From PNOJ01 sp016706845 (GTDB lineage: Bacteria > Krumholzibacteriota > Krumholzibacteriia > LZORAL124-64-63), in assembly GCA_016706845.1 (NCBI GenBank), contig JADJIV010000019.1:7688-71687 (forward strand): a stretch of DNA of 64,000 nt. The letters run 5' to 3'. Made by a program: the position numbers and the translations under genes. Below, piece by piece: positions 38,844 through 48,875 of the stretch. The notes under the pieces are model-generated. The model was given only the letters and a program-made list of their open reading frames with translations. It was not told where the DNA came from and made no database searches. The stretch's first letter is position 1. Each line of letters starts with the position of its first letter.

Positions 38844-38913
38844 AGGTGATCGGACGGCGGGAGGATGTCGGTCATTCGGCGGGAATCAGGGTGTATCAGG
38901 GACTCTGGCCGTC

Positions 38914-38922
38914 TGCTATGAT
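38914..38922 (+). promoter_or_regulatory. extended -10 promoter candidate for the enoyl-CoA hydratase
   Basis: TGC followed by TATGAT, 47 nt before the start codon, with a weak TATCAG 17 nt upstream. Confidence 0.35.
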
Positions 38923-38969
38923 CCGGAACGGCAACATCGGCCGCGGCCGGCCAACATCGAGGAGCGACC

Positions 38970-39755
38970 ATGTCCTACCAGACTCTCTTGCTCGAGATCG
39001 ACGACTGCGGCATAGCAGTAGTGACGGTGAACCGGCCCGAGAAGATGAACGCGCTCAATGCGCAGGTGATCGAGGAGTTGCGGTCGTGCTTCGGCGAGCT
39101 GCGGCACAACGACCGGGTCCGCGTGGTGATCCTGACCGGCGCGGGACCGAAGGCCTTCGTCGCCGGCGCCGACATCGGGGAGCTGGCGGCCGCTACGGGA
39201 CCGGAGCTGGAGCGCCTGTCGGAGCGCGGCCAGTCCGTGATGTGGAGCATCGAGCACCTCGGCAAGCCCGTGATCGCGGCCGTCAACGGCTTCGCCCTGG
39301 GCGGGGGCTGCGAACTGGCCCTGTGCTGCACGTTCCGCTACGCGGCCGCGAACGCCAAGCTCGGGTTGCCCGAGATCACGCTCGGCCTGATTCCCGGTTA
39401 CGGCGGCACGCAGCGGCTGGCCCGCCTGGTGGGGCAGGGCCAGGCCATGGAGATGATCCTCTCGGGCGGCATGATCGACGCGGAGGAGGCCGTGCGCATC
39501 GGGCTGGTCAACCGCGTCCTGCCGGCCGACGACCTGATGAAGGCCGCCCGCGCGGCCGCCGCCTCGATCGCCGGCCGCTCGGCCGCGACCGTCCGCTACG
39601 CCCTGAAGGCGGTGGGCGAGGGGGCCAACATGGGCCTGGACGAGGGCTGCCGGCTCGAGGCGGCGCTCTTCGGCGTCGTGGGCTCCCTCGCGGACGCGGG
39701 CGAGGGCTGCCGGGCCTTCCTGGAGAAGCGCAAACCCGAGTTCCGGGACCGATGA
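38970..39755 (+). CDS. enoyl-CoA hydratase/isomerase
   Basis: Hydrates 2-enoyl-CoA in beta-oxidation, a step missing from the 15.8-21.4 kb cluster. Its 261 residues show VVTVNRPEKMNALNAQ, AFVAGADIGELA and the oxyanion-hole region NGFALGGGCELAL, with catalytic-type glutamates in GGGCELA and GLPEITLGLIPGYGGTQRL. ATG after GAGGAGCGACC. It is followed by the ferredoxin-linked oxidoreductase but after 150 nt, so is probably separate. Confidence 0.95.
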   Translation: MSYQTLLLEIDDCGIAVVTVNRPEKMNALNAQVIEELRSCFGELRHNDRVRVVILTGAGPKAFVAGADIGELAAATGPELERLSERGQSVMWSIEHLGKPVIAAVNGFALGGGCELALCCTFRYAAANAKLGLPEITLGLIPGYGGTQRLARLVGQGQAMEMILSGGMIDAEEAVRIGLVNRVLPADDLMKAARAAAASIAGRSAATVRYALKAVGEGANMGLDEGCRLEAALFGVVGSLADAGEGCRAFLEKRKPEFRDR

Positions 39756-39905
39756 TCGACCGTCCCCGGGGCGCGGCCCCGCCCCCCGGTGCCCCGCCTG
39801 GACCCCCCGCGAGCCCCTGCCAACCGGCAAACAATCCTTCCGCATCCCCGGCCCGTTGACTATGTTACGGCCGTACCGCACCCCTGTCCCTTCGAGGAGG
39901 CGAAG

Positions 39906-40136
39906 ATGAGCGACTCCGTCCAGGCGACAGCCCCCTTCATCGAGATCGACGCCGAACTCTGCAAGGGCTGCAAGCTCTGCATCGGCGTCTGCCCCAAGGG
40001 CGTCATCGACATCAGCGAGAAGCTGAACGGATCCAGCTACCACCCGGCTTACTACCTGGGACGGGACTGCACCGGTTGCGCCCTGTGCTTCTACGCGTGC
40101 CCCGAACCGGCGGCGATCAAGGTCGTCAAGCCCTGA
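39906..40136 (+). CDS. korD: 2-oxoacid:ferredoxin oxidoreductase, ferredoxin-like delta subunit
   Basis: A 76-residue protein with two complete 4Fe-4S motifs, CKGCKLCIGVCP and CTGCALCFYACP, giving an 8Fe ferredoxin fold. ATG follows GAGGAGGCGAAG. Directly before korA with 23 nt between, in the DAB order common for KOR enzymes. Confidence 0.93.
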   Translation: MSDSVQATAPFIEIDAELCKGCKLCIGVCPKGVIDISEKLNGSSYHPAYYLGRDCTGCALCFYACPEPAAIKVVKP

Positions 40137-40159
40137 CCCCCACCCGCGGGAGGCGGACG

Positions 40160-41217
40160 ATGTCCAGGAAGTTCATGAAAGGGAACGACGCGATCGTCGT
40201 CGGCGCCCTGCAGGCCGGGTGCCGGGCCTACTACGGCTACCCGATCACCCCCGCCAGCGAGATCGCCCACGCGGCTTCCCTGCACTTTCCGGCCCTGGGC
40301 GGCACCTTCATCCAGGCCGAGAGCGAAGTCGCGGCCATCAACATGGTCTACGGCACCGCGGGCATGGGCATCCGCACCATGACCGCCTCGTCGAGCCCCG
40401 GCTTCTCGCTGAAGCAGGAGGGGCTGAGCTACATCGCCGGCGCCGAGCTGCCGTGCGTCGTGGTCAACGTCTCGCGTGGCGGGCCCGGTTTGGGCAACAT
40501 CGCCCCGGAGCAGGCCGACTACTTCCAGGTCACCAAGGGCGGCGGCCACGGCAACTACCGCCTGATCGCCCTGGCGCCCAACTGCGCCCAGGAGATGTGC
40601 GACCTGACGGTCCTGGCCTTCGACCTCGCCGACACCTACCGCAACCCGGTCTGCATCCTGGCCGACGGCTTCACCGGCCAGATGATGGAGCCGGTGACCG
40701 TGCCGGTGGCCCGGCCGGTGCCCTTCGACCACACGTCCTGGTGCGTGCGCGGCGACGCGGACACCCACCGCAACCTCATCAGTTCGATCTACCTCGAGTC
40801 CGCGGACCTGGAGCGCCACAACCTCAAGCTCGACGAGAAGTACCGGCGGATCGCGCGGGACGAGGTGCGCTTCGAGGAGTACCAGGTCGAGGACGCCGAC
40901 CTGATCGTCGTCGCCTTCGGCATCGTCTCGCGCATCGTCTACTCGACGGTGGACCAGGCCCGCGCGCAGGGCATGAAGGTCGGCCTGCTGCGGCCGATCA
41001 CGCTGTGGCCGTTCCCCAGCGCCCGGATCGCCGAGCTGGCCGCGCGCGACGTGCGCTTCCTCTCGGCCGAGCTGAGCACCGGCCAGATGGTCGAGGACGT
41101 GCGGCTGGCCGTCGAGGGCCGCGCGCCGGTCCACTTCTACGGCCGTTGCGGCGGCATGGTGCCGGGCTCCGAGGAACTCCTGGCCGAGTACGGCAAGATC
41201 CTGGAAGGAGGCCGGTC

Positions 41218-41221
<4 letters not shown>
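40160..41221 (+). CDS. korA: 2-oxoacid:ferredoxin oxidoreductase, alpha subunit
   Basis: A 353-residue subunit with the pyrimidine-binding domain of the thiamine-diphosphate enzyme. GNDAIVVGALQAGCRAYYGY, then PITPASEI, AESEVAAINMVYGTAGMG and TASSSPGFSLKQEGLSYIAG are diagnostic. The N-terminal gamma domain is absent, as in KorA rather than PorA-gamma fusions. Most likely substrate is 2-oxoglutarate, but a related 2-oxoacid is possible. GTGA overlap with the next gene. Confidence 0.93.
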
Positions 41222-42633
<1,412 letters not shown>

Positions 42634-42657
42634 CCGGCGTCGCGGGCGGATCTCTCG

Positions 42658-42688
42658 GCGCCGCCCCCGGCTCTGCGGGGGGCGGCGC
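42658..42688 (+). terminator. GC-rich hairpin after the oxidoreductase operon
   Basis: An 11-bp stem GCGCCGCCCCC/GGGGGCGGCGC with a short loop, 24 nt after the stop and 20 nt before alanine dehydrogenase. No T run, so it may only attenuate. Confidence 0.4.
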
Positions 42689-42707
42689 TGTCGCGAAAGG
42701 CGGGACG

Positions 42708-43830
42708 ATGATCATCGGCGTACCCCGGGAACTGGCCCCGGACGAGAAGCGGGCCGGCCTGGCGCCGGCGGCGGTGCTGACCCTCGCGCGCCAGGGCCAC
42801 GACGTGCTGGTGGAGCGCGGACGCCGGTCTCGGCAGCGGCTTCACGGACGAGGACTACCGCAAGGTGGGGGGGCGCATCGCCGGCGACACCGAAGAGGTG
42901 TACCGGCGCGCCGGCCTGCTGGTGAAGGTGCAGGCGCCGACGGCGGGCGAAGCGGCCTGGTTGTCCGAGGGCCAGACGCTGCTGGGATTCCTGATGCTGC
43001 CCGCCTGCGAGCCCGGCCTGCTGGGCGCGCTGCGCCGCGGCGGCTGCAGCGCGGTCGACACCGCGGCGATCACGCGCGACGACGGCTCGACGCCGGTGCT
43101 GGCCAGCATGTCGCGCATCGCCGGCCGCATCGTGCCGCAGCTGGCCGCGCGCTACCTGCAGTCCGATCACGGGGGCAGCGGCATCCTGCTGGGCGGCCTG
43201 GCCGGCGTACCGCCGGCCGAGGCGGTCGTGCTCGGCGGCGGCATCGCGGGCCGCAACGCCGCGCGCGCCCTGCTGGGCTGCGGCGCCCGCGTGACGCTGC
43301 TCGACGTCGACCTCGAGCTGCTGCACGACCTGCACTGGCGTTTCGAAGGCCGGGTCACCACCTACCCCGCCAACGAGTACACGCTCGCCAAGGTGCTGCG
43401 CTACGCCGACGTGGTCGTCGGCGCCGTGCGCTCGCCGGGCGGCCGCGCCCCGGTGCTCGTCGACCGCCAGCTCGAGGACCGCGTCCGCGACGGCAGCGTC
43501 GTGATCGACCTGGCGATCGACCAGGGCGGCTGCTTCGCCGCGAGCCGGCCCACGCGCCTGAGCGACCCCGTCTACGTCGTGGACGGCGTGACCCACTTCT
43601 GCGCCCCCAACACGCCGAGCCTGGTGGCGCGCACCGCGACCTACGCCCTGGGCAACGCCCTGCTGGACACCGTGGCGCTCATCGCGGCCGAGGGGCCTGC
43701 CCGCGGCCATGGCGGCGGACCCCGCGCTGGCGCGGGGAGTCGGCCTGATCGACGGCCGGGTCGTCGACCCCACGCGTGGCCGGGCGCACGGGCTGCCCTC
43801 GAGGGCCGCCGGACCGGAGGCAAACCGTGA
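42708..43830 (+). CDS. ald: alanine dehydrogenase (three frame breaks)
   Basis: NAD-linked conversion of alanine to pyruvate and ammonia. The N-terminus IIGVPRELAPDEKRAGLAPA is typical, as are LLVKVQAP, HGGSGILLGGLAGVPPAEAV, the NAD motif VVLGGGIAGRNAARALLG, and VVIDLAIDQGGCF with FCAPNTPSLVART. The frame changes near 42825, 43695 (to MAADPALARGVGLIDGRVVD) and about 43785. The corrected length of 373 residues is exactly that of the family. Its stop overlaps the start of the CoA-transferase by GTGA. Confidence 0.9.
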
Positions 43831-45143
43831 GCTGGATGGAGCAGTACCGCCGCAAGCGGACCGACGCCGCCACCGCCGTGTCCGCGATCGCTTCGGGACA
43901 GCGCGTCTACCTGGGAGCGGGCTGCGCCGTGCCGCACGCGCTGGTCGAGGCGCTCGTGGCCCGCGCAGGCGAGCTGCGCGACGTCGAGATCCTGCACATC
44001 CTGACGGCGGGGGAGGCCCGCTACGCCCAGCCCGGCATGCAGGACAGCTTCCGCTGCACGGCCATGTTCGTGGGCCCGAACGTGCGCGAGGCCGTCAACT
44101 GCGGTCGCGCCGGCTACATCCCGGTGCACCTGCACGAGGTGCCCGACCTGCTGCGCGGCCTGCATCGTCCCGACGTCGCGCTGGTGCAGGTCTCGCCGCC
44201 GGACGAGCACGGCTTCTGCAGCTTCGGCGTCGAGGTAGGCATCACCAAGCCGGCCGCGCTGGAAGCAGGCATGATCATCGCCGAGGTCAACCGGCAGATG
44301 CCGCGCACCCTGGGCGACAGCTTCATCCACGTCTCGAAGCTCGAGCTCTGCGTCGAGGTCGACCGCCCGCTCGACGTGTTCCCCACCATCCCGATGGACG
44401 CCGTGCAGGAGAGCATCGGCAGCCACGTGGCGGGCCTCGTCGAGGACGGCGACTGCCTGCAGATGGGCATCGGCGGCCTGTCGGCGGCCGTGCTGCACTG
44501 CCTGCGGGGCAAGCGGGACCTGGGCGTCCACTCCGAGATGTTCTCCGACGGGCTGCTCGATCTCATCGACGGCGGCATCGTCACCGGCGAGCGCAAGACC
44601 TTCCACCCCGGCAAGGTGGTGGCGGGCTTCGTGCTCGGCACCCGCCGCCTGTACGACCACGTCCACGACAACGCCCAGATCGAGCTGCACCCGACCGACT
44701 ACGTCAACAACCCCTTCAACATCGCGCGCAACGACCGCATGGTCGCCATCAACTCGGCCCTGCAGATCGACCTCACCGGCCAGGTCTGCTCCGACTCGCG
44801 CGGTTCGCAGATCTACTCCGGCTTCGGCGGCCAGGTCGACTTCATGCGGGGCGCCGCCATGAGCCGCGGCGGCAAGCCCATCACGGCCCTGCCGGCGACC
44901 GCCCGCGGCGGCACCGTGTCGCGCATCGTCCCGGTGCTGAGCGAGGGGGCGGGCGTGGTGACCACGCGGGCCGACGTGCACTACGTCGTGACGGAGCACG
45001 GGGTGGCCCACCTGCACGGCCGGGACCTGGCCGAGCGGGCGCGGGCGCTGATCGCCGTGGCTGCCCCGGAGTTCCGGGAGGGGCTGACGCAGGCCGCCCG
45101 CGAGTGCGGTATCTTCTCGCGTATCTTCGGGTTGCAGCCGTAG
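43827..45143 (+). CDS. acetyl-CoA hydrolase/transferase family (4-hydroxybutyrate CoA-transferase type)
   Basis: A 438-residue CoA-transferase. VQVSPPDEHGFCSFGVEVG, GDGDCLQMGIGGL-type text, LGVHSEMFSDGLLDLID with the likely catalytic Glu, SRGSQIYSGFGGQVDFMRGA and VTEHGVAHLHG are family motifs. GTG at 43827 has GGAGG 7 nt upstream. The substrate pair is uncertain: acetate, propionate, butyrate or 4-hydroxybutyrate are all used by relatives. Coupled to alanine dehydrogenase. Confidence 0.9.
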   Translation: MSWMEQYRRKRTDAATAVSAIASGQRVYLGAGCAVPHALVEALVARAGELRDVEILHILTAGEARYAQPGMQDSFRCTAMFVGPNVREAVNCGRAGYIPVHLHEVPDLLRGLHRPDVALVQVSPPDEHGFCSFGVEVGITKPAALEAGMIIAEVNRQMPRTLGDSFIHVSKLELCVEVDRPLDVFPTIPMDAVQESIGSHVAGLVEDGDCLQMGIGGLSAAVLHCLRGKRDLGVHSEMFSDGLLDLIDGGIVTGERKTFHPGKVVAGFVLGTRRLYDHVHDNAQIELHPTDYVNNPFNIARNDRMVAINSALQIDLTGQVCSDSRGSQIYSGFGGQVDFMRGAAMSRGGKPITALPATARGGTVSRIVPVLSEGAGVVTTRADVHYVVTEHGVAHLHGRDLAERARALIAVAAPEFREGLTQAARECGIFSRIFGLQP

Positions 45144-45178
45144 TCCTCCCGGCGGCAGACACATCGTCCCCGGCTCTT

Positions 45179-45208
45179 GACAGTTTGTCCTTTCGACGAC
45201 AAACTGTC
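45179..45208. promoter_or_regulatory. 11-bp perfect inverted repeat before the NtrC-type regulator
   Basis: GACAGTTTGTC and GACAAACTGTC separated by 8 nt, 36 nt before the regulator start and 35 nt after the CoA-transferase stop. A TTGACA -35-like sequence overlaps the left arm. Could be an operator or the hairpin of a terminator without a T run. Confidence 0.5.
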
Positions 45209-45243
45209 CTGGCTAGGCAGCCACCCCGGCCGGGAGCATCACC

Positions 45244-46614
45244 ATGATCGACACCGTCCAGCACACGCCCGCCGCCCCGGAATTGGCCACCATTCTAGTC
45301 GTGGATGACGAGCCCGAACTCTGCCAGGCGCTCGGCCGCCTGCTCGGGCGCAACGGGTACCGCACGCTGACCGCCGGCAACGGCGAGGAGGCGCTCGAGA
45401 TCCTGCGCCAGGAACCGGTGCCGCTGGTCCTGACCGACCTGATGATGCCGCGCCTGAACGGCGTGGACCTGCTCAAGGCGGTCAAGATCATCGCGCCGGC
45501 CACCGAGGTCGTCATCGTCACCGGGCACGGCACCATCGAGACCGCTGTCGAGGCGATGCGGATGGGCGCCTACGATTTCATCGAGAAACCCTTCACGGCT
45601 TCGCTCACCCTGAACGTCGTGCGCAAGGCGCTCGAGAAGCAGCAGCTCATCGCCGAGAACCGCGAGCTGCGGCGGATGCTCTCCGAGGACACCGGCCGCG
45701 GCGACATCGTGGGCATGAGCGAGGTCATGCGGCGGGTCCTGGACACCGTGCGCCAGGTGGCTCCGAGCAAGGCCACGGTCCTGCTGACCGGCGAGAGCGG
45801 CACGGGCAAGGAGGTCGTCGCCGCCTCCCTGCACCGCTGGGGCGACCGCGCCGGGCGGCCGCTGGTCAAGGTCAGCTGCGCCGCCATCCCCGAGACGCTG
45901 CTCGAGTCGGAGCTCTTCGGCTACGAGAAGGGCGCCTTCACCGGCGCCACGGGCCGCCGCCGGGGCCGTTTCGAAGCGGCGCACGGCGGCACCCTGTTCC
46001 TGGACGAGGTCGGCGAGCTGCCCATGTCCGTCCAGATCAAGCTGCTGCGCGTGCTGCAGGACGCGACGTTCGAGCGTCTCGGCAGCAACGATCCCATCGT
46101 GGTGGACGTGCGCCTGGTCGCCGCGACCAACGCCGACCTGGAGGATCTCGTCGCGCGCGGCCTGTTCCGCGAGGACCTCTACTACCGGCTGAACGTCATC
46201 AACATCGACCTGCCGCCGCTGCGCGCCCGCACCGGGGACGTCGTGCTGCTGGCCGGCTTCTTCCTGAAGTTCGCCGGCGAGAAGAACGGCAAGAAGATCG
46301 ACGGCTTCACGCGCGCGGCCCTGGACGCGCTGCAGCGCTACTCCTGGCCCGGCAACGTGCGCGAGCTGGAGAACTGCGTCGAGCGGGCGGTGGTCCTGTC
46401 CAAGGGCGGCCTCATCGACGTCGACGTGCTGCCCCAGGCCGTCCGCGCCGGCAAGCGGGTCATCGAGACGGTCAGCTTTCCCGTCGGCACCACCCTGCAC
46501 GACGCCGAGATGGAACTGATCCGGGCGACCCTGGAGAGCACCGGCGGCGACAAGGAGACGGCTGCCCGCATCCTGGGGATCGCCTCGCGCACGATCTATC
46601 GAAAGATCAAGTAG
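45244..46614 (+). CDS. sigma-54-dependent response regulator (NtrC/AtoC family)
   Basis: A 456-residue transcription activator. Receiver domain (residues 17-130) with the acidic pocket VVDDEP, phospho-acceptor in VLTDLMMP and Lys in EKPF. AAA+ domain with Walker A GESGTGKE, the sigma-54 contact loop ELFGYEKGAFTGA, Walker B TLFLDEVGELP and R-fingers in LFREDLYYRLNV. A Fis-type helix-turn-helix ends the protein (DKETAARILGIASRTIYRKI). No histidine kinase is adjacent, so its partner lies elsewhere. I found no convincing -24/-12 promoter within the window. Confidence 0.95.
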   Translation: MIDTVQHTPAAPELATILVVDDEPELCQALGRLLGRNGYRTLTAGNGEEALEILRQEPVPLVLTDLMMPRLNGVDLLKAVKIIAPATEVVIVTGHGTIETAVEAMRMGAYDFIEKPFTASLTLNVVRKALEKQQLIAENRELRRMLSEDTGRGDIVGMSEVMRRVLDTVRQVAPSKATVLLTGESGTGKEVVAASLHRWGDRAGRPLVKVSCAAIPETLLESELFGYEKGAFTGATGRRRGRFEAAHGGTLFLDEVGELPMSVQIKLLRVLQDATFERLGSNDPIVVDVRLVAATNADLEDLVARGLFREDLYYRLNVINIDLPPLRARTGDVVLLAGFFLKFAGEKNGKKIDGFTRAALDALQRYSWPGNVRELENCVERAVVLSKGGLIDVDVLPQAVRAGKRVIETVSFPVGTTLHDAEMELIRATLESTGGDKETAARILGIASRTIYRKIK

Positions 46615-46641
46615 CGGCCGGCCGCGGGGCCGCCGGATGCC

Positions 46642-46670
46642 TTGACCCCCTTCCGGGGCCGGACTATATT
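46642..46670 (+). promoter_or_regulatory. promoter of tRNA-Leu and probably tig
   Basis: TTGACC, 17 nt, TATATT, ending 85 nt before the tRNA. One of the best sigma-70-type matches in the window. Confidence 0.65.
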
Positions 46671-46755
46671 GGCCCCGATCCTGCAATAGCTTCCAATCCC
46701 CGGCTCGACGGCCTGCAGGCGGCGACCCGGCCGGGGCTTGTCCTACCTGGTTCTG

Positions 46756-46838
46756 GCGAGAGTGGCGGAACTGGCAGACGCGCAGGATTTAGGTTCCTGT
46801 GGGAAACCGTGGGGGTTCGAGTCCCCCCTCTCGCACCA
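46756..46838 (+). tRNA. tRNA-Leu (anticodon TAG)
   Basis: Acceptor stem GCGAGAG pairs with CTCTCGC. Anticodon stem CAGGA/TCCTG encloses the loop TTTAGGT with anticodon TAG, reading CUA-type leucine codons. A long variable arm typical of a class II tRNA precedes the T arm GGGGGTTCGAGTCCCCC. CCA is encoded. It lies 52 nt before tig. Confidence 0.95.
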
Positions 46839-46890
46839 GTGACGCGCATGTGCCGCGCAGGCCCCGCGCCCGACCGTAAGGACGACCGAC

Positions 46891-48192
46891 ATGACCACCG
46901 ACACCGCCCAGAGCCCGTTCACCCTCTCGGTGCAGGCTCCCGAGACCTGGAAGCGCGTCATCGGCGTGGAGATCGACCGGACCTGGTTCGACGGCGAGTA
47001 CGCCCGCAACCTGGGCGTCGCCCGGCGGGCCCATGCCCGCCCCGGTTTCCGCAAGGGCAAGGTGCCGCTGGCCATGGTCGAGAAGGACCTCGGCGGCGAG
47101 GTCCGCATGGAGACCGTCGAGCAGGTGCTGCCGCGGGCCTACCGGGCCGCTGTGCTGGAGCACAAGCTGGTGCCGGTCGCCGACCCCGAACTCACCGACC
47201 TCAAGCTCGAGGAGCAGGGCCCCGTCCTGATGGAGCTGAGCGTCGAAGTGCGGCCCGACGTCGTCGCCCGCGACTACCTCGAGCTGCCGCTGGTCCGCAA
47301 CGAGGCCAAGCTGGCCGACGGCGCCGTGGACGAGGCCCTCGAGGGCCTGCGCGAAGGCCGCGCCGTCTGGGAGCGCGCCGAGCGGACCGCCGCCCCGGGG
47401 GACCGCCTGAAGACCGACATCGTCCCGCAGGCGCAGGACGGGGAGCCCGACCCCGCCGGACCGGTCCGCGACTACGTGTTCGAGCTCGGCGCCGAGGGCA
47501 ACTTCGCGGAGTTCGACGCCGAACTCACCGGCGCCGCGGCCGGGGACGAGCGCCGCGTGACGGTCACCTACCCCGGGGACTACGGCAACGAGCGCGTGCG
47601 CGGCCGGACGGTCAGCTACCTCGTGACGGTCAAGGAGGTCCAGGCCCGCCGGCTGCCCGACCTGGACGACGCCTTCGCGTCGGCGCTGAAGGAGGGGCAG
47701 ACCCTGCTCGAGCTGCGGGTCGCCCTGCGCAACGAGCTGCTGGCCGAGGAGACCAGGCGGGCCGAGCAGCTCGAACGCGAGCGCATCGTCGACCTGCTGA
47801 TCGAGCGCAACCCCGTCGAGCCGCCGCCGAGCCTGGTCGAGGAGTACCTCACCGCCGGCGTCAACGAGATGAAGCAGCGCAGCGCGTACCTCGGGCGCCC
47901 GGTCGACGAGCAGGACGAGCAGCGCTACCGCGAGTCGGGCCGCGCCTGGGCCGAGCGCTCGCTGCGGGCGATGCTGATCCTCGAGGCGATCCGCCGCCAG
48001 GAGGAGATCGCGGTGACGCCGCAGGAGGTCGAGGCGCGGATCGCCGCCATCGCCGCCGAGAACGGCTTCCCGGCCGAAGACTACCTGGCCTACGTCAGGC
48101 AGCACCACGAGGACGAGCGGATCGAGCAGGACCTCGCGGAGCAGAAGGCGTTCGACTTCCTGCGCGCGCGGGCCGCGTATCGCCAGGACTGA
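46891..48192 (+). CDS. tig: trigger factor
   Basis: Ribosome-bound chaperone with peptidyl-prolyl isomerase domain. The 433-residue sequence has the ribosome-docking region in altered form (HARPGFRKGKVPLAMVEKDL, compared with the usual GFRxGKxP), a central domain (ELTGAAAGDERRVTVTYPGD) and a helical C-terminal domain (NPVEPPPSLVEEYL). It heads the tig-clpP-clpX-lon-engB order seen in many bacteria. ATG start, 52 nt after tRNA-Leu. Confidence 0.93.
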   Translation: MTTDTAQSPFTLSVQAPETWKRVIGVEIDRTWFDGEYARNLGVARRAHARPGFRKGKVPLAMVEKDLGGEVRMETVEQVLPRAYRAAVLEHKLVPVADPELTDLKLEEQGPVLMELSVEVRPDVVARDYLELPLVRNEAKLADGAVDEALEGLREGRAVWERAERTAAPGDRLKTDIVPQAQDGEPDPAGPVRDYVFELGAEGNFAEFDAELTGAAAGDERRVTVTYPGDYGNERVRGRTVSYLVTVKEVQARRLPDLDDAFASALKEGQTLLELRVALRNELLAEETRRAEQLERERIVDLLIERNPVEPPPSLVEEYLTAGVNEMKQRSAYLGRPVDEQDEQRYRESGRAWAERSLRAMLILEAIRRQEEIAVTPQEVEARIAAIAAENGFPAEDYLAYVRQHHEDERIEQDLAEQKAFDFLRARAAYRQD

Positions 48193-48240
48193 GCCGGCCG
48201 CCGCGGCCGGGGTGGACGGAACCCTTACGGAGGAACCGAG

Positions 48241-48837
48241 ATGCTGATTCCCTACGTCGTGGAACAGACCAGCCAGGGCGAGCGCTCCTACGACATCTAC
48301 TCGCGGCTGCTCAAGGACCGCATCATCTTCCTGGGCACGGCGATCGACGACAACGTCGCCAACGTGATCATCGCCCAGCTGCTGTTCCTGCAGGCGGAGG
48401 ACCCCGACCGCGACATCTTCCTGTACATCAACAGCCCCGGCGGCAGCATCTCCGCCGGCTTGGCGATCTACGACACGATGCAGTACATTTCCAACGACGT
48501 GGCCACGATCTGCATGGGCCAGGCCGCCAGCATGGGCGCCGTGCTGCTGGCCGCCGGCGCGGCGGGCAAGCGCTCCGCGCTGGTCAACTCGCGCATGATG
48601 ATCCACCAGCCCCTGGGCGGCAGCCAGGGCCAGGCCAGCATGATCGAGATCTACGCCAAGGAGATCCTCTACATGAAGGAGCTCCTGTACGGCCTGATGT
48701 CGAAGCACACCGGGCAGACCGTCGAGCGGATCACCCACGACAGCGACCGCGACTTCTTCATGTCCGCCGTCGAGGCCCGCGCCTACGGCCTGGTCGACAA
48801 GGTGATCGAGAAGCGCGCCGAGATCGTCAAGGACTGA
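48241..48837 (+). CDS. clpP: ATP-dependent Clp protease, proteolytic subunit
   Basis: A 198-residue serine protease. The catalytic Ser lies in GQAASMGAVLLAAG, His in RMMIHQPLGG and Asp in THDSDRDFFMSA. IPYVVEQTSQGERSYDIYSR and LYINSPGGSISAGLAIYDTM are standard. ATG follows ACGGAGGAACCGAG. It works with ClpX encoded next. Confidence 0.97.
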   Translation: MLIPYVVEQTSQGERSYDIYSRLLKDRIIFLGTAIDDNVANVIIAQLLFLQAEDPDRDIFLYINSPGGSISAGLAIYDTMQYISNDVATICMGQAASMGAVLLAAGAAGKRSALVNSRMMIHQPLGGSQGQASMIEIYAKEILYMKELLYGLMSKHTGQTVERITHDSDRDFFMSAVEARAYGLVDKVIEKRAEIVKD

Positions 48838-48875
48838 GGACCGACGGCCCGCGGGACACGCGCGCAGGAGGCACC

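Noticed and set aside
45144..45243. Sigma-54 (-24/-12) promoter near the NtrC-type regulator.
   Set aside because: No GG-N10-GC pair with flanking consensus bases could be found here or in the other gaps I scanned by eye.
46809..48875. Upstream extension of the clpX frame over the tRNA, tig and clpP.
   Set aside because: It is a shadow of tig and clpP; clpX starts at 48876 with its zinc-finger domain and a good ribosome binding site.
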